DNA of 64,000 bases from Epilithonimonas arachidiradicis (lineage in GTDB: Bacteria > Bacteroidota > Bacteroidia > Flavobacteriales > Weeksellaceae): contig NZ_RAQH01000013.1 in NCBI RefSeq assembly GCF_003610695.1, positions 1 through 64,000 on the forward strand. The letters are read 5' to 3'. Each line of letters begins with the position of its first letter. Positions within the stretch are counted from its first letter, which is position 1. Shown here one piece after another: positions 1-9,226 of this stretch. The notes below the pieces were generated by a model. The model saw nothing but the letters and a program-made list of their open reading frames with translations. It did no database searches and had not been told where the DNA came from. The translations under genes were made by a program, and so were the position numbers.

Positions 1-8
1 TTTTTATT

Positions 9-151
9 CCAGCAAATATTTTTCAAGTTTTTTTTAATCGTTTTCTTAAACTCTTAAATTTAAACCCTTTCTCTATTCTACCGACCTTCTGCGCTACCAA
101 TTCTCTCGTTTTGGTTCTGCAAATGTATGGTGAATATGTAACAACTTGCAA
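9..151 (-). promoter_or_regulatory. Leftward promoter and leader running off the window edge
   Basis: On the minus strand TACATTTG (120-127) matches the Bacteroidetes -7 box TAnnTTTG, with a TTG at 149-151, 21 bases upstream. The leader continues leftward through an A-rich stretch to a second promoter-like segment, CTTGAAAAATATTTGCTGG, at 9-27. That segment resembles the -33 region I associate with flavobacterial rRNA or tRNA operons; its -7 box would lie outside the window. No reading frame occupies 1-240. A stable-RNA operon to the left is an inference. Confidence 0.35.
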
Positions 152-292
152 ATCGAATTAACAATAAATTTACAATTGTGTAAAACTTGATTAATTAAAC
201 AGCTGTGATAGAGGGCTCTAAAGATATTTTAAAGTTATCCACATTATGTTAAATAGATTATCGAATGGTAAAATGTTGTTATGAAAACGGAT

Positions 293-486
293 GTGCAGCA
301 GGGATAGCAGCGGTTATCCTTTTGCTTTTTTGGTGAAATGGATACAAAGCTGTACTTGGGACAACATCTATATAATATAGAGTATGTGGAAACCGATGAT
401 CTAAAAAAGCAAAAGATATGAGCGAATAGCCCGGTGACAAAATAGCTTGGGGAATGATTTGGCTTTTGGCAGCCGCCCAAATTTGT
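293..486 (+). repeat. Interspersed hairpin element, type 1 (71-nt loop)
   Basis: The element starts with GCAGCAGGGATAGCAGCGG and ends with AGCCGCCCAAATTTG. A 13-bp perfect inverted repeat (319-331 and 403-415, CTTTTGCTTTTTT) encloses a 71-nt loop. The outer arms match the elements at about 26425-26550 and 55510-55642, but the loop does not. It lies just beyond the 3' end of the vanZ-like gene. A minus-strand ORF of 78 codons across it (244-480) is a by-product of the repeat. Confidence 0.6.
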
Positions 487-539
487 TTTAAGAATATCTA
501 AAGGTCTATTAAATGGATGCTTAAGATTTTTTTGGGAAA

Positions 540-911
540 TTAAATCCTGTTTTGGAATTTGACATATCTACTATATATATAGTATGATAATGACAGGCCT
601 AATGTGTCGGCAACAGCATCAAGAATCTCTAATGATCGTCCCAACTTCATCGTGTCCTGAAGAATCTCTGTAAGTAAGGCGTAGGAAACGAGAATGAGAA
701 AGAAATATAAGAATGTTGTTTTGGGAAATCTGAGTCTGAAGAAAAATCCCAAAAGAAAGAAAATAGTAAAATGGATGAGCTTGTCCAAATGCGGAAACAT
801 AAAGAAATACTCCTTGTTCTCTACACCCGGACGCAACAGCATATAAGTAAGAAATGCCCAATAAATGGGCAATATAATCTTACTGTATTTTGTTATGATA
901 TTATCCAACAA
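540..911 (-). CDS. VanZ-like family membrane protein
   Basis: The 123-aa protein has about four hydrophobic segments (roughly 10-28, 46-62, 66-84 and 100-117) and the VanZ-like signatures DKLIHF near residue 44 and LTEILQ followed by [11 protein letters not shown] near 78-105. VanZ gives low-level teicoplanin resistance in enterococci, but most bacterial homologues have no known role, so resistance should not be assumed. It overlaps the end of gcvH by 11 bp on the same strand and is probably translated from the same message. This gcvH-vanZ order is one I associate with flavobacteria. Confidence 0.8.
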   Translation of the reverse strand: MLDNIITKYSKIILPIYWAFLTYMLLRPGVENKEYFFMFPHLDKLIHFTIFFLLGFFFRLRFPKTTFLYFFLILVSYALLTEILQDTMKLGRSLEILDAVADTLGLSLSYYIYSRYVKFQNRI

Positions 912-1278
912 CTTCCTGATATTCTTCTGCGGATAATAAAGTTGATAGATCTGCGGAATCTGAAACTTTCAATTTGATGATCCAACCTTTTCCATAAGGA
1001 TCGGTATTCAGTAATTCCGGTTGGTCTTCCAGATCTGCGTTAACTTCTAAAACTGTACCTGCTACGGGAAGATATAGATCTGAAACAGTTTTAACAGCTT
1101 CTACGCTTCCGAATACATCGCCTTCGTTCAGATCTTCGTCAACGGTATCAACATCTACGAAAACAATATCTCCCAATTCTCCCTGGGCATAATCTGTAAT
1201 TCCGATAGTTGCTGTATCGCCTTCTACTTTAATCCACTCGTGGTCTTTGGTGTACTTTAGTTCTGATGGTGTGTTCAT
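901..1278 (-). CDS. gcvH: Glycine cleavage system H protein
   Basis: GcvH is the lipoylated shuttle of the glycine cleavage complex. It carries the aminomethyl group from the P protein to the T and L proteins in the cytoplasm. The 125-aa length is normal for the family. The lipoyl-attachment motif [10 protein letters not shown] is intact, with the modified lysine at residue 63. The start [10 protein letters not shown] fits the usual N-terminus, and a well-formed promoter lies just upstream. gcvP and gcvT are not in the window. The 3' end overlaps the vanZ-like gene, so the two probably form one transcription unit. Confidence 0.95.
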   Translation of the reverse strand: MNTPSELKYTKDHEWIKVEGDTATIGITDYAQGELGDIVFVDVDTVDEDLNEGDVFGSVEAVKTVSDLYLPVAGTVLEVNADLEDQPELLNTDPYGKGWIIKLKVSDSADLSTLLSAEEYQEVVG

Positions 1279-1298
1279 TTTCTTAGATTAGGTTTTGG

Positions 1299-1329
1299 CA
1301 AATTTAATTATATAATTAGGATATAACAA
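1299..1329 (-). promoter_or_regulatory. Promoter of gcvH
   Basis: Minus-strand TAAATTTG (1299-1306) is an exact match to the Bacteroidetes -7 consensus TAnnTTTG. A TTG (1327-1329) lies 20 bases upstream, the favoured -33 spacing. The gcvH start codon follows about 20 bases downstream. Confidence 0.65.
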
Positions 1330-1348
1330 TAGAATAAAAATAAATTAC

Positions 1349-1384
1349 AAAAAAAGAGTAAACAAATCTGCTTACTCTTTTTTA
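1349..1384 (-). terminator. Terminator after sprA
   Basis: AAAAAAGAGTAA and TTACTCTTTTTT form a hairpin with A-runs and T-runs on both sides, immediately after the sprA stop codon and ahead of the gcvH promoter. It can act in both directions but suits the leftward sprA transcript. Confidence 0.7.
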
Positions 1385-1387
1385 TGA

Positions 1388-4300
1388 TTAATTACTAGTC
1401 CCTCCGAATGTCATCGTGGCAGTGATACCAGCTCTGATTGTGGACAGCGGGAAGGCTGTTGAAATCTTATACTTGGTCATCATCTGATCGTAGAAGAATT
1501 TCAGGTTCAGATTCTGTGACATATTATAATCTGCGGATAACTTGAGACTGAAAATCTTCTGTCCTCCCGTCACCTGGGAATCATCTATCAAGATATTGGT
1601 AATAGTTGTTTTACTATCTCTCATTGATAAGTCTGCTCTCATATTAAGATCACTCTTGATGTCTCTTCCCTTCCCTTTATAATTAATTCTAATCTTAAGG
1701 TCTTTCAGGATATATCCGTAACCTACGACGAATTCGTTTCCTAATTCTTCCGTCAATGTTGTATTAACTAATCCTAACAAGTAAGTTCTATCCCTGTTAT
1801 AATTGAAACGGAACTGCATATTGTTTCTCATTGTTACATCAAAACCGATAAGCGGAGAGAATGATTCTACATAACCGACTTGTGTAAATGTGTAAGGATT
1901 GTATCTGTTACCATTGGAATCATAAGCTGTGCTAGGATCTCTAAGGTCTCTGTCAAAATAATCCACACTTGCCTGAACGCCTGCCATTGTAAATGTTGAA
2001 ACATAAGAATGCAGAACATCGAACTTAGAGAATTGACTGTTAACAATTGGCAAGTTTCTAAGTCCTGAATAAACCAATTTCCAGTTTGGTAACGGAATAC
2101 CAGCTTTGGTTGGATTATTCAGTTTTTTCGGCGACTTACCTTCGATTGCCGCTTTGAATGCCGGAATCAAGACGTAAGAATTACTTCTGGAGTAACCTGC
2201 CGTGTAACCTTCTACATCTCTAATCCCTTCATACTGCTGAGAAATTGCCAATGCATTATCCTTAATTGCCTGATAAATTGCCGCTCCATCCTTGAAAGCC
2301 GTATTGAATGACCATGCTGTGTTGGAGTATGTGATCAATTCTGTCCCGAAAGCATCTCTGTAACCAAGGTAGTTTTCCAAATCCTTAACAACATTATAAC
2401 CGCCCTGTACATAATTTCTACTATAATTCTGCAATACATTGAAATCTATTCGAAGATCATTTGCCGGCATCATCTGCAGATCTGCCGTGATGGTTCTGTT
2501 ATTAAGCTCAGAATAAGCGTCACTCATTAATTCAGAATTAGAAACCCAACCGTTTTCAATAACAGTTCTTCTGATATCTGCCTGTGATCCTAATAAGAAT
2601 CCAATGGTTGGACCGCCTAATGTTTGTCCATAACCGTAGAAGTTTGGCGCAGACAATAGACCTGGTAATACGATACCATTATTCTCATTGTAATTAAAAT
2701 TAAATTGCTTCAATGAAGTTAATGCATACGATGCAGCCTGAAGTGGTGTCAGCTTATTCTTGAATTTATAATTCTTGAACTTGAATCTGCTATTCTTCTT
2801 AGTGAATGCCTGGTTGTAAACATTCGCAAGAGAATCTATCTCCTGACGGCGCTTCTGCATCTTCTCATTGATTTTTCTGAAGTAATTGAACTTCGTCAGG
2901 AATTTAGGAATATCAACCGTTGATGTTGCAACAATAGCATTCGTATTCTGAGAGATGTTTCCAAGGTTTTCTATTCTTCCATCAAACTCAATATTTCTTA
3001 CTCCTGTAGATCTGGCATTCCAGTTATATTGGAACTGATAACTTAATTCTGCTGTGATGAAATCCAGATATGGGAAATATTCAAACGGTAATCTATAGTT
3101 CAGCTGAGCTCTGTGGTTATACAATACCGGGCGCCCTGCTCTGAAAGGATTACTGAAAATCGAACGGTTGTTCATAGAACTCACATCCATCTGGTCATTC
3201 AAAGTTTTGGTTTCGGAGTTGATTTCTAATTTCAGAGATTTTGTAAAATTAAATCCTAAGCTGTACTGCCAGCCAAAGAAGAAGTTTCTGTTCTTAATGA
3301 CATCAAAATCTTCACCGGCGTTTCCAGAAAGCAATGCATCCACATTCCTGTATTCTAACTCATTATAATTTCTATCCAAAATAGTTCTGAAAGATAATCT
3401 TGTAGGAACCGGGTTGAAATTAAATTCCTTCACCCATCTCAAATATTTATAAGACTTCGCTGTGTCGCTAACCATTTTGTTGAATGGCTTCAAAACATAC
3501 GGCTTGAAGGTATAGTTGTATTCTAGATAACCATTCAAATATTGTTTATAATTACGTTTTGTATAGACATCACGATAGAAGTCATCGTTGTAAATCGCTG
3601 TTACATTCAAGTTTTCTACATCATAGAACTTTGCCTTTTTATCAGGATTCATTCTTTCCTTTCTCATATTCACGACACCAATACTTCTTTGCTGCGTGTA
3701 TGTGCTAACTACTTTTTTCAGCTCATCCTGATTTGGAGCTTTCGTCAACTCGATGTCATTATCCAAAGGATTATATTTTGGATTAGTCATTGTCTGAGTA
3801 TAAGAGTAGTTCAAAGGAATCTTCATACCAGATTTTTCCGGTAAGAACTTATCTACATTCACAGTCGTGTTGATACTGAAAGCAGAATTCTCGTCCTGAG
3901 ATCTTTCTGAAGGTTTTTGATCGATTGCTCCAAATCCTACAGATGCATAAGAAGCATTAGCATTAACCATTGCAAAGTCTCCAAGGTTGAAGTTCAGACT
4001 CGCGTTTCCGGCATACCCGCCTTTATTTTCAATTTCAGACAAACGGATCTCATTCACCCAAAGCACGAGCGTTTTTCCTGATCCAGAAGCATCATTATTT
4101 CGAACACCAATTGTAATAGTCGTTACATTCCCAATACTCGGACGACCTTTTACATAGATTCTTTTATCACTTTCAGCACCTTCATAATCATATGTGTACC
4201 TTTTTGTAAGTTCTGCCAGAGGATCTCCTGCTCTATTCAATTCATCTCTTTTTAATTTTGCGTTGACAAAATTTTCGATTTCGAGATTAACTGTATTCGC

Positions 4301-7300
4301 ATCCGGCCAAATATCCAATGGTGATGTCGCATTACTTGCTGTATAAGTTAGTGATGATTCATACTCATAATAATTATCCGAAACATCGCTACCAAAACGA
4401 ATAAAGAATTTCGCATCCTTATCCAAATAACTTTGGTTAGCTGTACTTTGGTTAGTTTGATTTTCTGCGTGTACAAACAAAGCTAATTTTTTATAGCGAC
4501 GCATATCCAGACTTGTATTCTTGAAAACCCCTCTTGATTCACCTTTCAACTGAGTGGTTTTCATATATAATGAAGCCTCGTTCTGTCTCTGTGCACCAGC
4601 ATTTCCACTCAACACTTGTCGGTCGATTCCCGGAGGCAGTACGTACGGCGGTGTTCCAAGAGCATTTTCTTCTAAGTTTACACTTCCCACATCGAAATTT
4701 GAATTCTGATCTGTTGGTCCTGCTGTACCTTCTTGTACATTATCAACAGTTGGACTAAATAATTTATTAGTATATTTTCTCCAATCTGATCTTACCAAAT
4801 CAAATGATCCAAATCTAAGTGTTGATGTCTGGTCAAAACCTTTCATCAATAGTCTGGCAAATCTGATGTTATTCAGTACCGAAGCATCAGAACCTTCAAC
4901 GTCTGGATCAAAACTTGCTACCGGGATTCTGTAGAGATACCATTTAACTTTTCCAGCTTGTCCGTTTTCAAACTTAACATCCACTTCTTTTATATCAACC
5001 ACTTTGCTACCAGGTGTTCCCACCGTCATCGCTGCAGGAGAAAGATCAATCGTATACTGATTGTAATTTTCTGTTTGGTCCAGGTTGTAATCTCTGTTGA
5101 TATCTTCTGCATCCGGCGTTTGTGTTGCTACCTCCAGAGTATTGGAAGCTGAGTTTCCTTCCGGACCTCTGAAATATTTGTAACGCTCTGTTAAAGATGA
5201 TGCCAAATCTCCCTGGAATTGATCTGACAAATAGAATACGAAATTATCTGATGCCGGATCCAGTTCATTTGTCACAGGATTTACAAAATCAACTCCGAAT
5301 TTTTGTTGTTCTTGTGTGCCGTTAAGACCATCATATCCTAAGTCCTGTTGCGCTCTTTCTTCACCTTCTGTGGAAAAAGCATATAGAATAGGCACTTGTT
5401 TTGGCTGTATCCCCCATTTGGACTCCGTTGTTGTCGTTGGTGTGCTTGCCGTCGGCATACCATTTTCATATAGCAATCGTCCATCCTTCAATACATCTTC
5501 AGAAACGTTACCTAACTGTAATAATAACTTCGGATCATTTCCCAGATTATTTCCATCAGCACGAGGATCCATTAACCAGAATTCTACATAATCTATGTTT
5601 GATGTTACAAAGTTGGTTACCGAAATTGGCCTCATTAGACCTGCCCATCTTTGTGCTGTTGTTTCTGTACCTGGGTTAACGTTATAAGGTCCTCTCTCCT
5701 GAGGATAATAAGTGATATCAAAGGTGTTCAAAATAGTTTGCTCACCTGCAACATAGTCTCTGTTATTATAGAGTTCCCGCATCTGTACCCTTCTGGATGC
5801 GTGGTTAGAAAGTCTTTGTGCATTGATCCCGTTAGGTGCCGCACCGCCAACACCATAAAATCTTGGGTCAATTGTATACCAAGATAATAGTCCTCTTCCG
5901 TAGCCACTGGTGATATTGTCACTATCTAGAGATCTAGGGAACAAAGGATCACCAATATTTTTCTCAGGGCGTGACGCCAAACTCCACATTGCAGGCTCTT
6001 TCAAAGATATTTTTGATGTTGTTTGTTCAAAATCATCGATGTATGACTGATCATTAATTCCTTTACTTTGACCTGGAATCAGGTACGCTCCTTCAGCCTT
6101 GAAGTTAAGATTTGAAGGTGCTTCTGTATTGATAAACGGAATCTTATCTGTTAATCTGGTTAAGAATGGCAGCTCATTATTATACATCATATTGAAGCCA
6201 ACCATTGTATTGCTCACCGCTTCCTGTCCATAGTTGACTTTTTGCGTTAATGGTCTTTCTGTATAATTAACGGCAGTTGCGCCTACTGTAAGATGCTCAT
6301 TGAATTTTCGTTCTAAATTAAGTCCCCAGAAACTTTTTCTCTGAGTATTAAAGGTCAGTTGATTTTCTAATGAAATATTAATGGCTTGTCCGGATTGTTT
6401 TACAGTTTCATTAATGATATTAACTGTTCCCGACATGTAATCGACTGTATAATCTACACCTTCGACAAGCTGCGTTCCATTAGCCGTTACTTTCACAGAC
6501 CCTTGCGGCACATTGATTGCCCCCAAAGAAATCCCCTGTCCTTGTGCACCTTTGTATCGGCCTTCGATCGTATATCGCAATGGTATCTGGGAAGGTATTG
6601 CTTTTTGCTTGTCATAGATATCATTGAAAACGTAAGGTGTTTTATTAGGAACCGTCAGAATACTTTCCAGGTAACTTCCAAAAGGTTTTACTTTTGTAAA
6701 TATAATTTTACCATTTTCTGCATCTACAGTAACACCGTTCACGAAGTCAAAAACACCATCACCTTTTGTCCCGTCCGAATTGCTTTGCAAATCACCATTA
6801 ATATTCAACCTATCCAAGTTAAACAGGCGGAGTAGATTGGTATCAGCCGGTATACCATTGTTATATTGAGCGCCGGGCAGATAATTAACTTTAGCGGAAC
6901 CCTGATCTCTGTAATAAACATTGAGCAGAAAATCCTGAGGCTGTAACTGACTTGTATTAAGAGAATAAACGTTCTTCATCATCAGTTGCCACATTGGAGA
7001 ATTTACGTTGGTGTTGGAATTAGACTTCAATAGTTTGGTGACTAATACAGCATTTTCCTCTGAGAATTCACCTACTTTATAAACCTGGCTGGATCCATTA
7101 AGCGTGTACGAATAAGAAACTGCCAAAAATTGCTCGTTGTTCAACCTTTGGTTCAATGATATATAACCTAATTGTGTATTGTATTTATATTCAGAGCTGG
7201 TCAGTTTCCGTGCTTTCACATTTGTCATAAAATGTTCACCCGACACAAATGGTTCTGGTGTTCCTTGAGCGTTCGGAAAAGATCTTCCTGTCAATGTATT

Positions 7301-8494
7301 GTTAGCCGCAACTACATCTCTGGAGGTTCCTAATGCAGCGGTTATTTGCCCATATAGATTATTGTTGGGATTATTAGGTGTTACACCTTGACCATCACCC
7401 AAGTCACGGATACCCACTATAGGTTTTTGAGATTCTATATTAGCACCACCTTGATCCAGAACCCAAACTTCTAGTCTAGTAATATTAATTCTGGAATTGA
7501 TTAGCGGATAGTTTTGTAAGGCGCTATCATAGTTGTCACTAAAATAGTGTCCCAAAAAGTAGTGCTGGTTATCTTCATAATCAAAGGCATCAACTTTGAA
7601 GGTACTCATCGTTCCTCCACCTTGTGCAACAATGGTTTTGGCTTCACCCTGCTGTTGTGAAAACACCAAAGTTCCTGTTGTCTTACCCAACTGGAATTCT
7701 GTTTTGAGACCAAACAAAGATTGAGAACCTCTAATTAAACTCGTAGAAAGCGGCATATTGATATTACCCACCTCTACTCTTTTGATAATTTTGTCCTCAG
7801 GATCCTGGCCTTTTTCATTCAAACCTTTGGACTGGAGATCTTTCCAGGAACCTTTTGCCTGCCATACCATATTCATCCGGTTCTCGAAGGCAAATCCACT
7901 TTGGGTATCATAATTAGCTTTCAGCTGAAGATTTTCACCAACTTTACCTGTAATTCCTAATTGGATCCTTTGCTGGATGTTAATAGCAAAACTAGTTCTG
8001 TTCTGAGGAAGAATCAGTGGATTGTCGATCTTCTGGTAAAGGCCACCCAAATCAAATGACGCAAAACCTTGAGGAATTAATTCGATTTTATTACTCCCAA
8101 AAATATTTTCGAACATTTTATTTTTGATTGTAATGGCCGGAATCAAGCCTTTTTTCTTGGCATCGGTCTGATCTTTTCTGCGTCCAAGATCGTTTAAAAG
8201 TGATTTTTCTTCGTAATAGGCACGAAGATTGTTTTGCATCACATAGTTTTTATACTCCTCGAATGTCATCGCAATTGGAGCACCGACCACCGAGTTACCG
8301 ATTTTCGGATAGAGATAATACATTCCCGTTTTGATGTCATAAAATGCATCATAACGTATAGGATCAGCAAGACTAAAATCCTTCCTACCTGTCACCAAAG
8401 TGTCAGCCGGTTTGTCTTGTGCAAAAATGTTTGTAAATCCTACAAAAAATAAAAAAAGGAGGGTTAATTTATAAAGGTAAATATTTTTCTTCAC
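1388..8494 (-). CDS. sprA: Cell surface protein SprA (T9SS translocon)
   Basis: At 2368 aa this has the expected size of SprA (Sov in Porphyromonas), the very large outer-membrane beta-barrel that forms the export channel of the type IX secretion system and is needed for gliding in motile relatives. The N-terminus (MKKNIYLYKLTLLFLFF...FAQ) is a Sec signal peptide. The body is rich in alternating amphipathic beta strands and contains SprA-family segments such as FGLKTEFQLGKTTGTLVFSQ. The reading frame is intact. It lies 43 bp downstream of ruvA on the same strand, the sprA-ruvA pairing seen across flavobacteria. Three predicted T9SS clients with sorting domains are encoded elsewhere in the window. 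Confidence 0.95.
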   Translation of the reverse strand: MKKNIYLYKLTLLFLFFVGFTNIFAQDKPADTLVTGRKDFSLADPIRYDAFYDIKTGMYYLYPKIGNSVVGAPIAMTFEEYKNYVMQNNLRAYYEEKSLLNDLGRRKDQTDAKKKGLIPAITIKNKMFENIFGSNKIELIPQGFASFDLGGLYQKIDNPLILPQNRTSFAINIQQRIQLGITGKVGENLQLKANYDTQSGFAFENRMNMVWQAKGSWKDLQSKGLNEKGQDPEDKIIKRVEVGNINMPLSTSLIRGSQSLFGLKTEFQLGKTTGTLVFSQQQGEAKTIVAQGGGTMSTFKVDAFDYEDNQHYFLGHYFSDNYDSALQNYPLINSRINITRLEVWVLDQGGANIESQKPIVGIRDLGDGQGVTPNNPNNNLYGQITAALGTSRDVVAANNTLTGRSFPNAQGTPEPFVSGEHFMTNVKARKLTSSEYKYNTQLGYISLNQRLNNEQFLAVSYSYTLNGSSQVYKVGEFSEENAVLVTKLLKSNSNTNVNSPMWQLMMKNVYSLNTSQLQPQDFLLNVYYRDQGSAKVNYLPGAQYNNGIPADTNLLRLFNLDRLNINGDLQSNSDGTKGDGVFDFVNGVTVDAENGKIIFTKVKPFGSYLESILTVPNKTPYVFNDIYDKQKAIPSQIPLRYTIEGRYKGAQGQGISLGAINVPQGSVKVTANGTQLVEGVDYTVDYMSGTVNIINETVKQSGQAINISLENQLTFNTQRKSFWGLNLERKFNEHLTVGATAVNYTERPLTQKVNYGQEAVSNTMVGFNMMYNNELPFLTRLTDKIPFINTEAPSNLNFKAEGAYLIPGQSKGINDQSYIDDFEQTTSKISLKEPAMWSLASRPEKNIGDPLFPRSLDSDNITSGYGRGLLSWYTIDPRFYGVGGAAPNGINAQRLSNHASRRVQMRELYNNRDYVAGEQTILNTFDITYYPQERGPYNVNPGTETTAQRWAGLMRPISVTNFVTSNIDYVEFWLMDPRADGNNLGNDPKLLLQLGNVSEDVLKDGRLLYENGMPTASTPTTTTESKWGIQPKQVPILYAFSTEGEERAQQDLGYDGLNGTQEQQKFGVDFVNPVTNELDPASDNFVFYLSDQFQGDLASSLTERYKYFRGPEGNSASNTLEVATQTPDAEDINRDYNLDQTENYNQYTIDLSPAAMTVGTPGSKVVDIKEVDVKFENGQAGKVKWYLYRIPVASFDPDVEGSDASVLNNIRFARLLMKGFDQTSTLRFGSFDLVRSDWRKYTNKLFSPTVDNVQEGTAGPTDQNSNFDVGSVNLEENALGTPPYVLPPGIDRQVLSGNAGAQRQNEASLYMKTTQLKGESRGVFKNTSLDMRRYKKLALFVHAENQTNQSTANQSYLDKDAKFFIRFGSDVSDNYYEYESSLTYTASNATSPLDIWPDANTVNLEIENFVNAKLKRDELNRAGDPLAELTKRYTYDYEGAESDKRIYVKGRPSIGNVTTITIGVRNNDASGSGKTLVLWVNEIRLSEIENKGGYAGNASLNFNLGDFAMVNANASYASVGFGAIDQKPSERSQDENSAFSINTTVNVDKFLPEKSGMKIPLNYSYTQTMTNPKYNPLDNDIELTKAPNQDELKKVVSTYTQQRSIGVVNMRKERMNPDKKAKFYDVENLNVTAIYNDDFYRDVYTKRNYKQYLNGYLEYNYTFKPYVLKPFNKMVSDTAKSYKYLRWVKEFNFNPVPTRLSFRTILDRNYNELEYRNVDALLSGNAGEDFDVIKNRNFFFGWQYSLGFNFTKSLKLEINSETKTLNDQMDVSSMNNRSIFSNPFRAGRPVLYNHRAQLNYRLPFEYFPYLDFITAELSYQFQYNWNARSTGVRNIEFDGRIENLGNISQNTNAIVATSTVDIPKFLTKFNYFRKINEKMQKRRQEIDSLANVYNQAFTKKNSRFKFKNYKFKNKLTPLQAASYALTSLKQFNFNYNENNGIVLPGLLSAPNFYGYGQTLGGPTIGFLLGSQADIRRTVIENGWVSNSELMSDAYSELNNRTITADLQMMPANDLRIDFNVLQNYSRNYVQGGYNVVKDLENYLGYRDAFGTELITYSNTAWSFNTAFKDGAAIYQAIKDNALAISQQYEGIRDVEGYTAGYSRSNSYVLIPAFKAAIEGKSPKKLNNPTKAGIPLPNWKLVYSGLRNLPIVNSQFSKFDVLHSYVSTFTMAGVQASVDYFDRDLRDPSTAYDSNGNRYNPYTFTQVGYVESFSPLIGFDVTMRNNMQFRFNYNRDRTYLLGLVNTTLTEELGNEFVVGYGYILKDLKIRINYKGKGRDIKSDLNMRADLSMRDSKTTITNILIDDSQVTGGQKIFSLKLSADYNMSQNLNLKFFYDQMMTKYKISTAFPLSTIRAGITATMTFGGTSN

Positions 8495-8537
8495 TTATAT
8501 TCTTTTAAGAAATTGATGACAAAATTGTCCTCAATTG

Positions 8538-9122
8538 TTAAATATTTTTTAAAATCTCTTTCACTAGTTCTTCTACGGAAATTTCCGGATTTTGCTTCAG
8601 AATTCTATCCGCAATTTTCTCGCTCATTTTCCTAGAAATCCCTAAAACTTCTAAAGCAGATAACGCTTCATTTTTGTTTTTATTGTCTGCAAAATTAGAA
8701 AGTTTTTCTTCCGAATTGCCGAAGCTACCAACTTTGTCACGCAAATCAACAATGATTCTTTCTGCTGTTTTTGCACCAATACCTTTAACCTTTTGTATCA
8801 ATCCGCTGTTGCCGGAAAGTATCGCGTTAGCAGCCTCTGACAGACTGAGCGAAGATAACAATATTAATGCAGAAACAGGCCCAACACCATTAACACTTAT
8901 TAACAGGTTAAACATCTCTTTTTCTTCCTTGGTAAAGAAACCAAAAAGCAAGTGCGCATCCTCACGAATAATTTGTTGGATGTAAAGTAGAACGTTTGCT
9001 CCTTGTGTCAGTTTTTGGGATGTCTGTAAACTGATACCGACATAATATCCAACTCCGCTAACATCTATCACGGCAAATGTAGGCGTTAACTCCTGAACAA
9101 CTCCTTTGAGTGAATAAATCAT
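8538..9122 (-). CDS. ruvA: Holliday junction branch migration protein RuvA
   Basis: RuvA binds four-way junctions and loads the RuvB motor in recombinational repair. The 194-aa length is standard. An N-terminal OB-fold (about 1-65) is followed by two helix-hairpin-helix motifs, VNGVGPVSAL near residue 75 and VKGIGAKTAERI near 110. The flexible C-terminal domain that contacts RuvB (ALEVLGISRK...) closes the protein. It is followed by sprA after 43 bp. The -7-like TATCTTCG at 9146-9153 could serve both genes. Confidence 0.95.
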   Translation of the reverse strand: MIYSLKGVVQELTPTFAVIDVSGVGYYVGISLQTSQKLTQGANVLLYIQQIIREDAHLLFGFFTKEEKEMFNLLISVNGVGPVSALILLSSLSLSEAANAILSGNSGLIQKVKGIGAKTAERIIVDLRDKVGSFGNSEEKLSNFADNKNKNEALSALEVLGISRKMSEKIADRILKQNPEISVEELVKEILKNI

Positions 9123-9145
9123 CGAATGAAAAAATTAGGGTTTTG

Positions 9146-9172
9146 CGAAGATATAAATTAACTTAAAAACAA
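9146..9172 (-). promoter_or_regulatory. Possible ruvA-sprA promoter
   Basis: Minus-strand TATCTTCG (9146-9153) differs from TAnnTTTG at one base and has a TTG (9170-9172) 16 bases upstream. It lies 24 bases before the ruvA start and directly behind the maeB terminator, where a new transcript would be expected. Confidence 0.4.
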
Positions 9173-9203
9173 AAGCCATCTTAACACGTTAAAATGGCTT
9201 TTA
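9170..9203 (-). terminator. Terminator after maeB
   Basis: AAAAGCCAT...ATGGCTTTT with an inner TTAA/TTAA pairing forms a stem, followed on the minus strand by a T-rich run. It lies about 25 bp beyond the maeB stop and separates it from ruvA. Confidence 0.7.
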
Positions 9204-9226
9204 CTTTATATTATAGATAAATAATT

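Noticed and set aside
235-243. TTATCCACA, a perfect DnaA box, with a one-mismatch copy at 177-185
   Set aside because: Two boxes without a cluster, an AT-unwinding tract or dnaA nearby do not make an origin; such words occur by chance.
244-480. Leftward 78-codon ORF
   Set aside because: It lies inside an interspersed repeat, is Cys/Ser/Phe-rich with no motif, and its peptide recurs only where the repeat recurs.
2000-8500. Many plus-strand ORFs of 60-150 codons inside sprA
   Set aside because: They are shadows of the 2368-codon gene, with unusual composition and no motifs.
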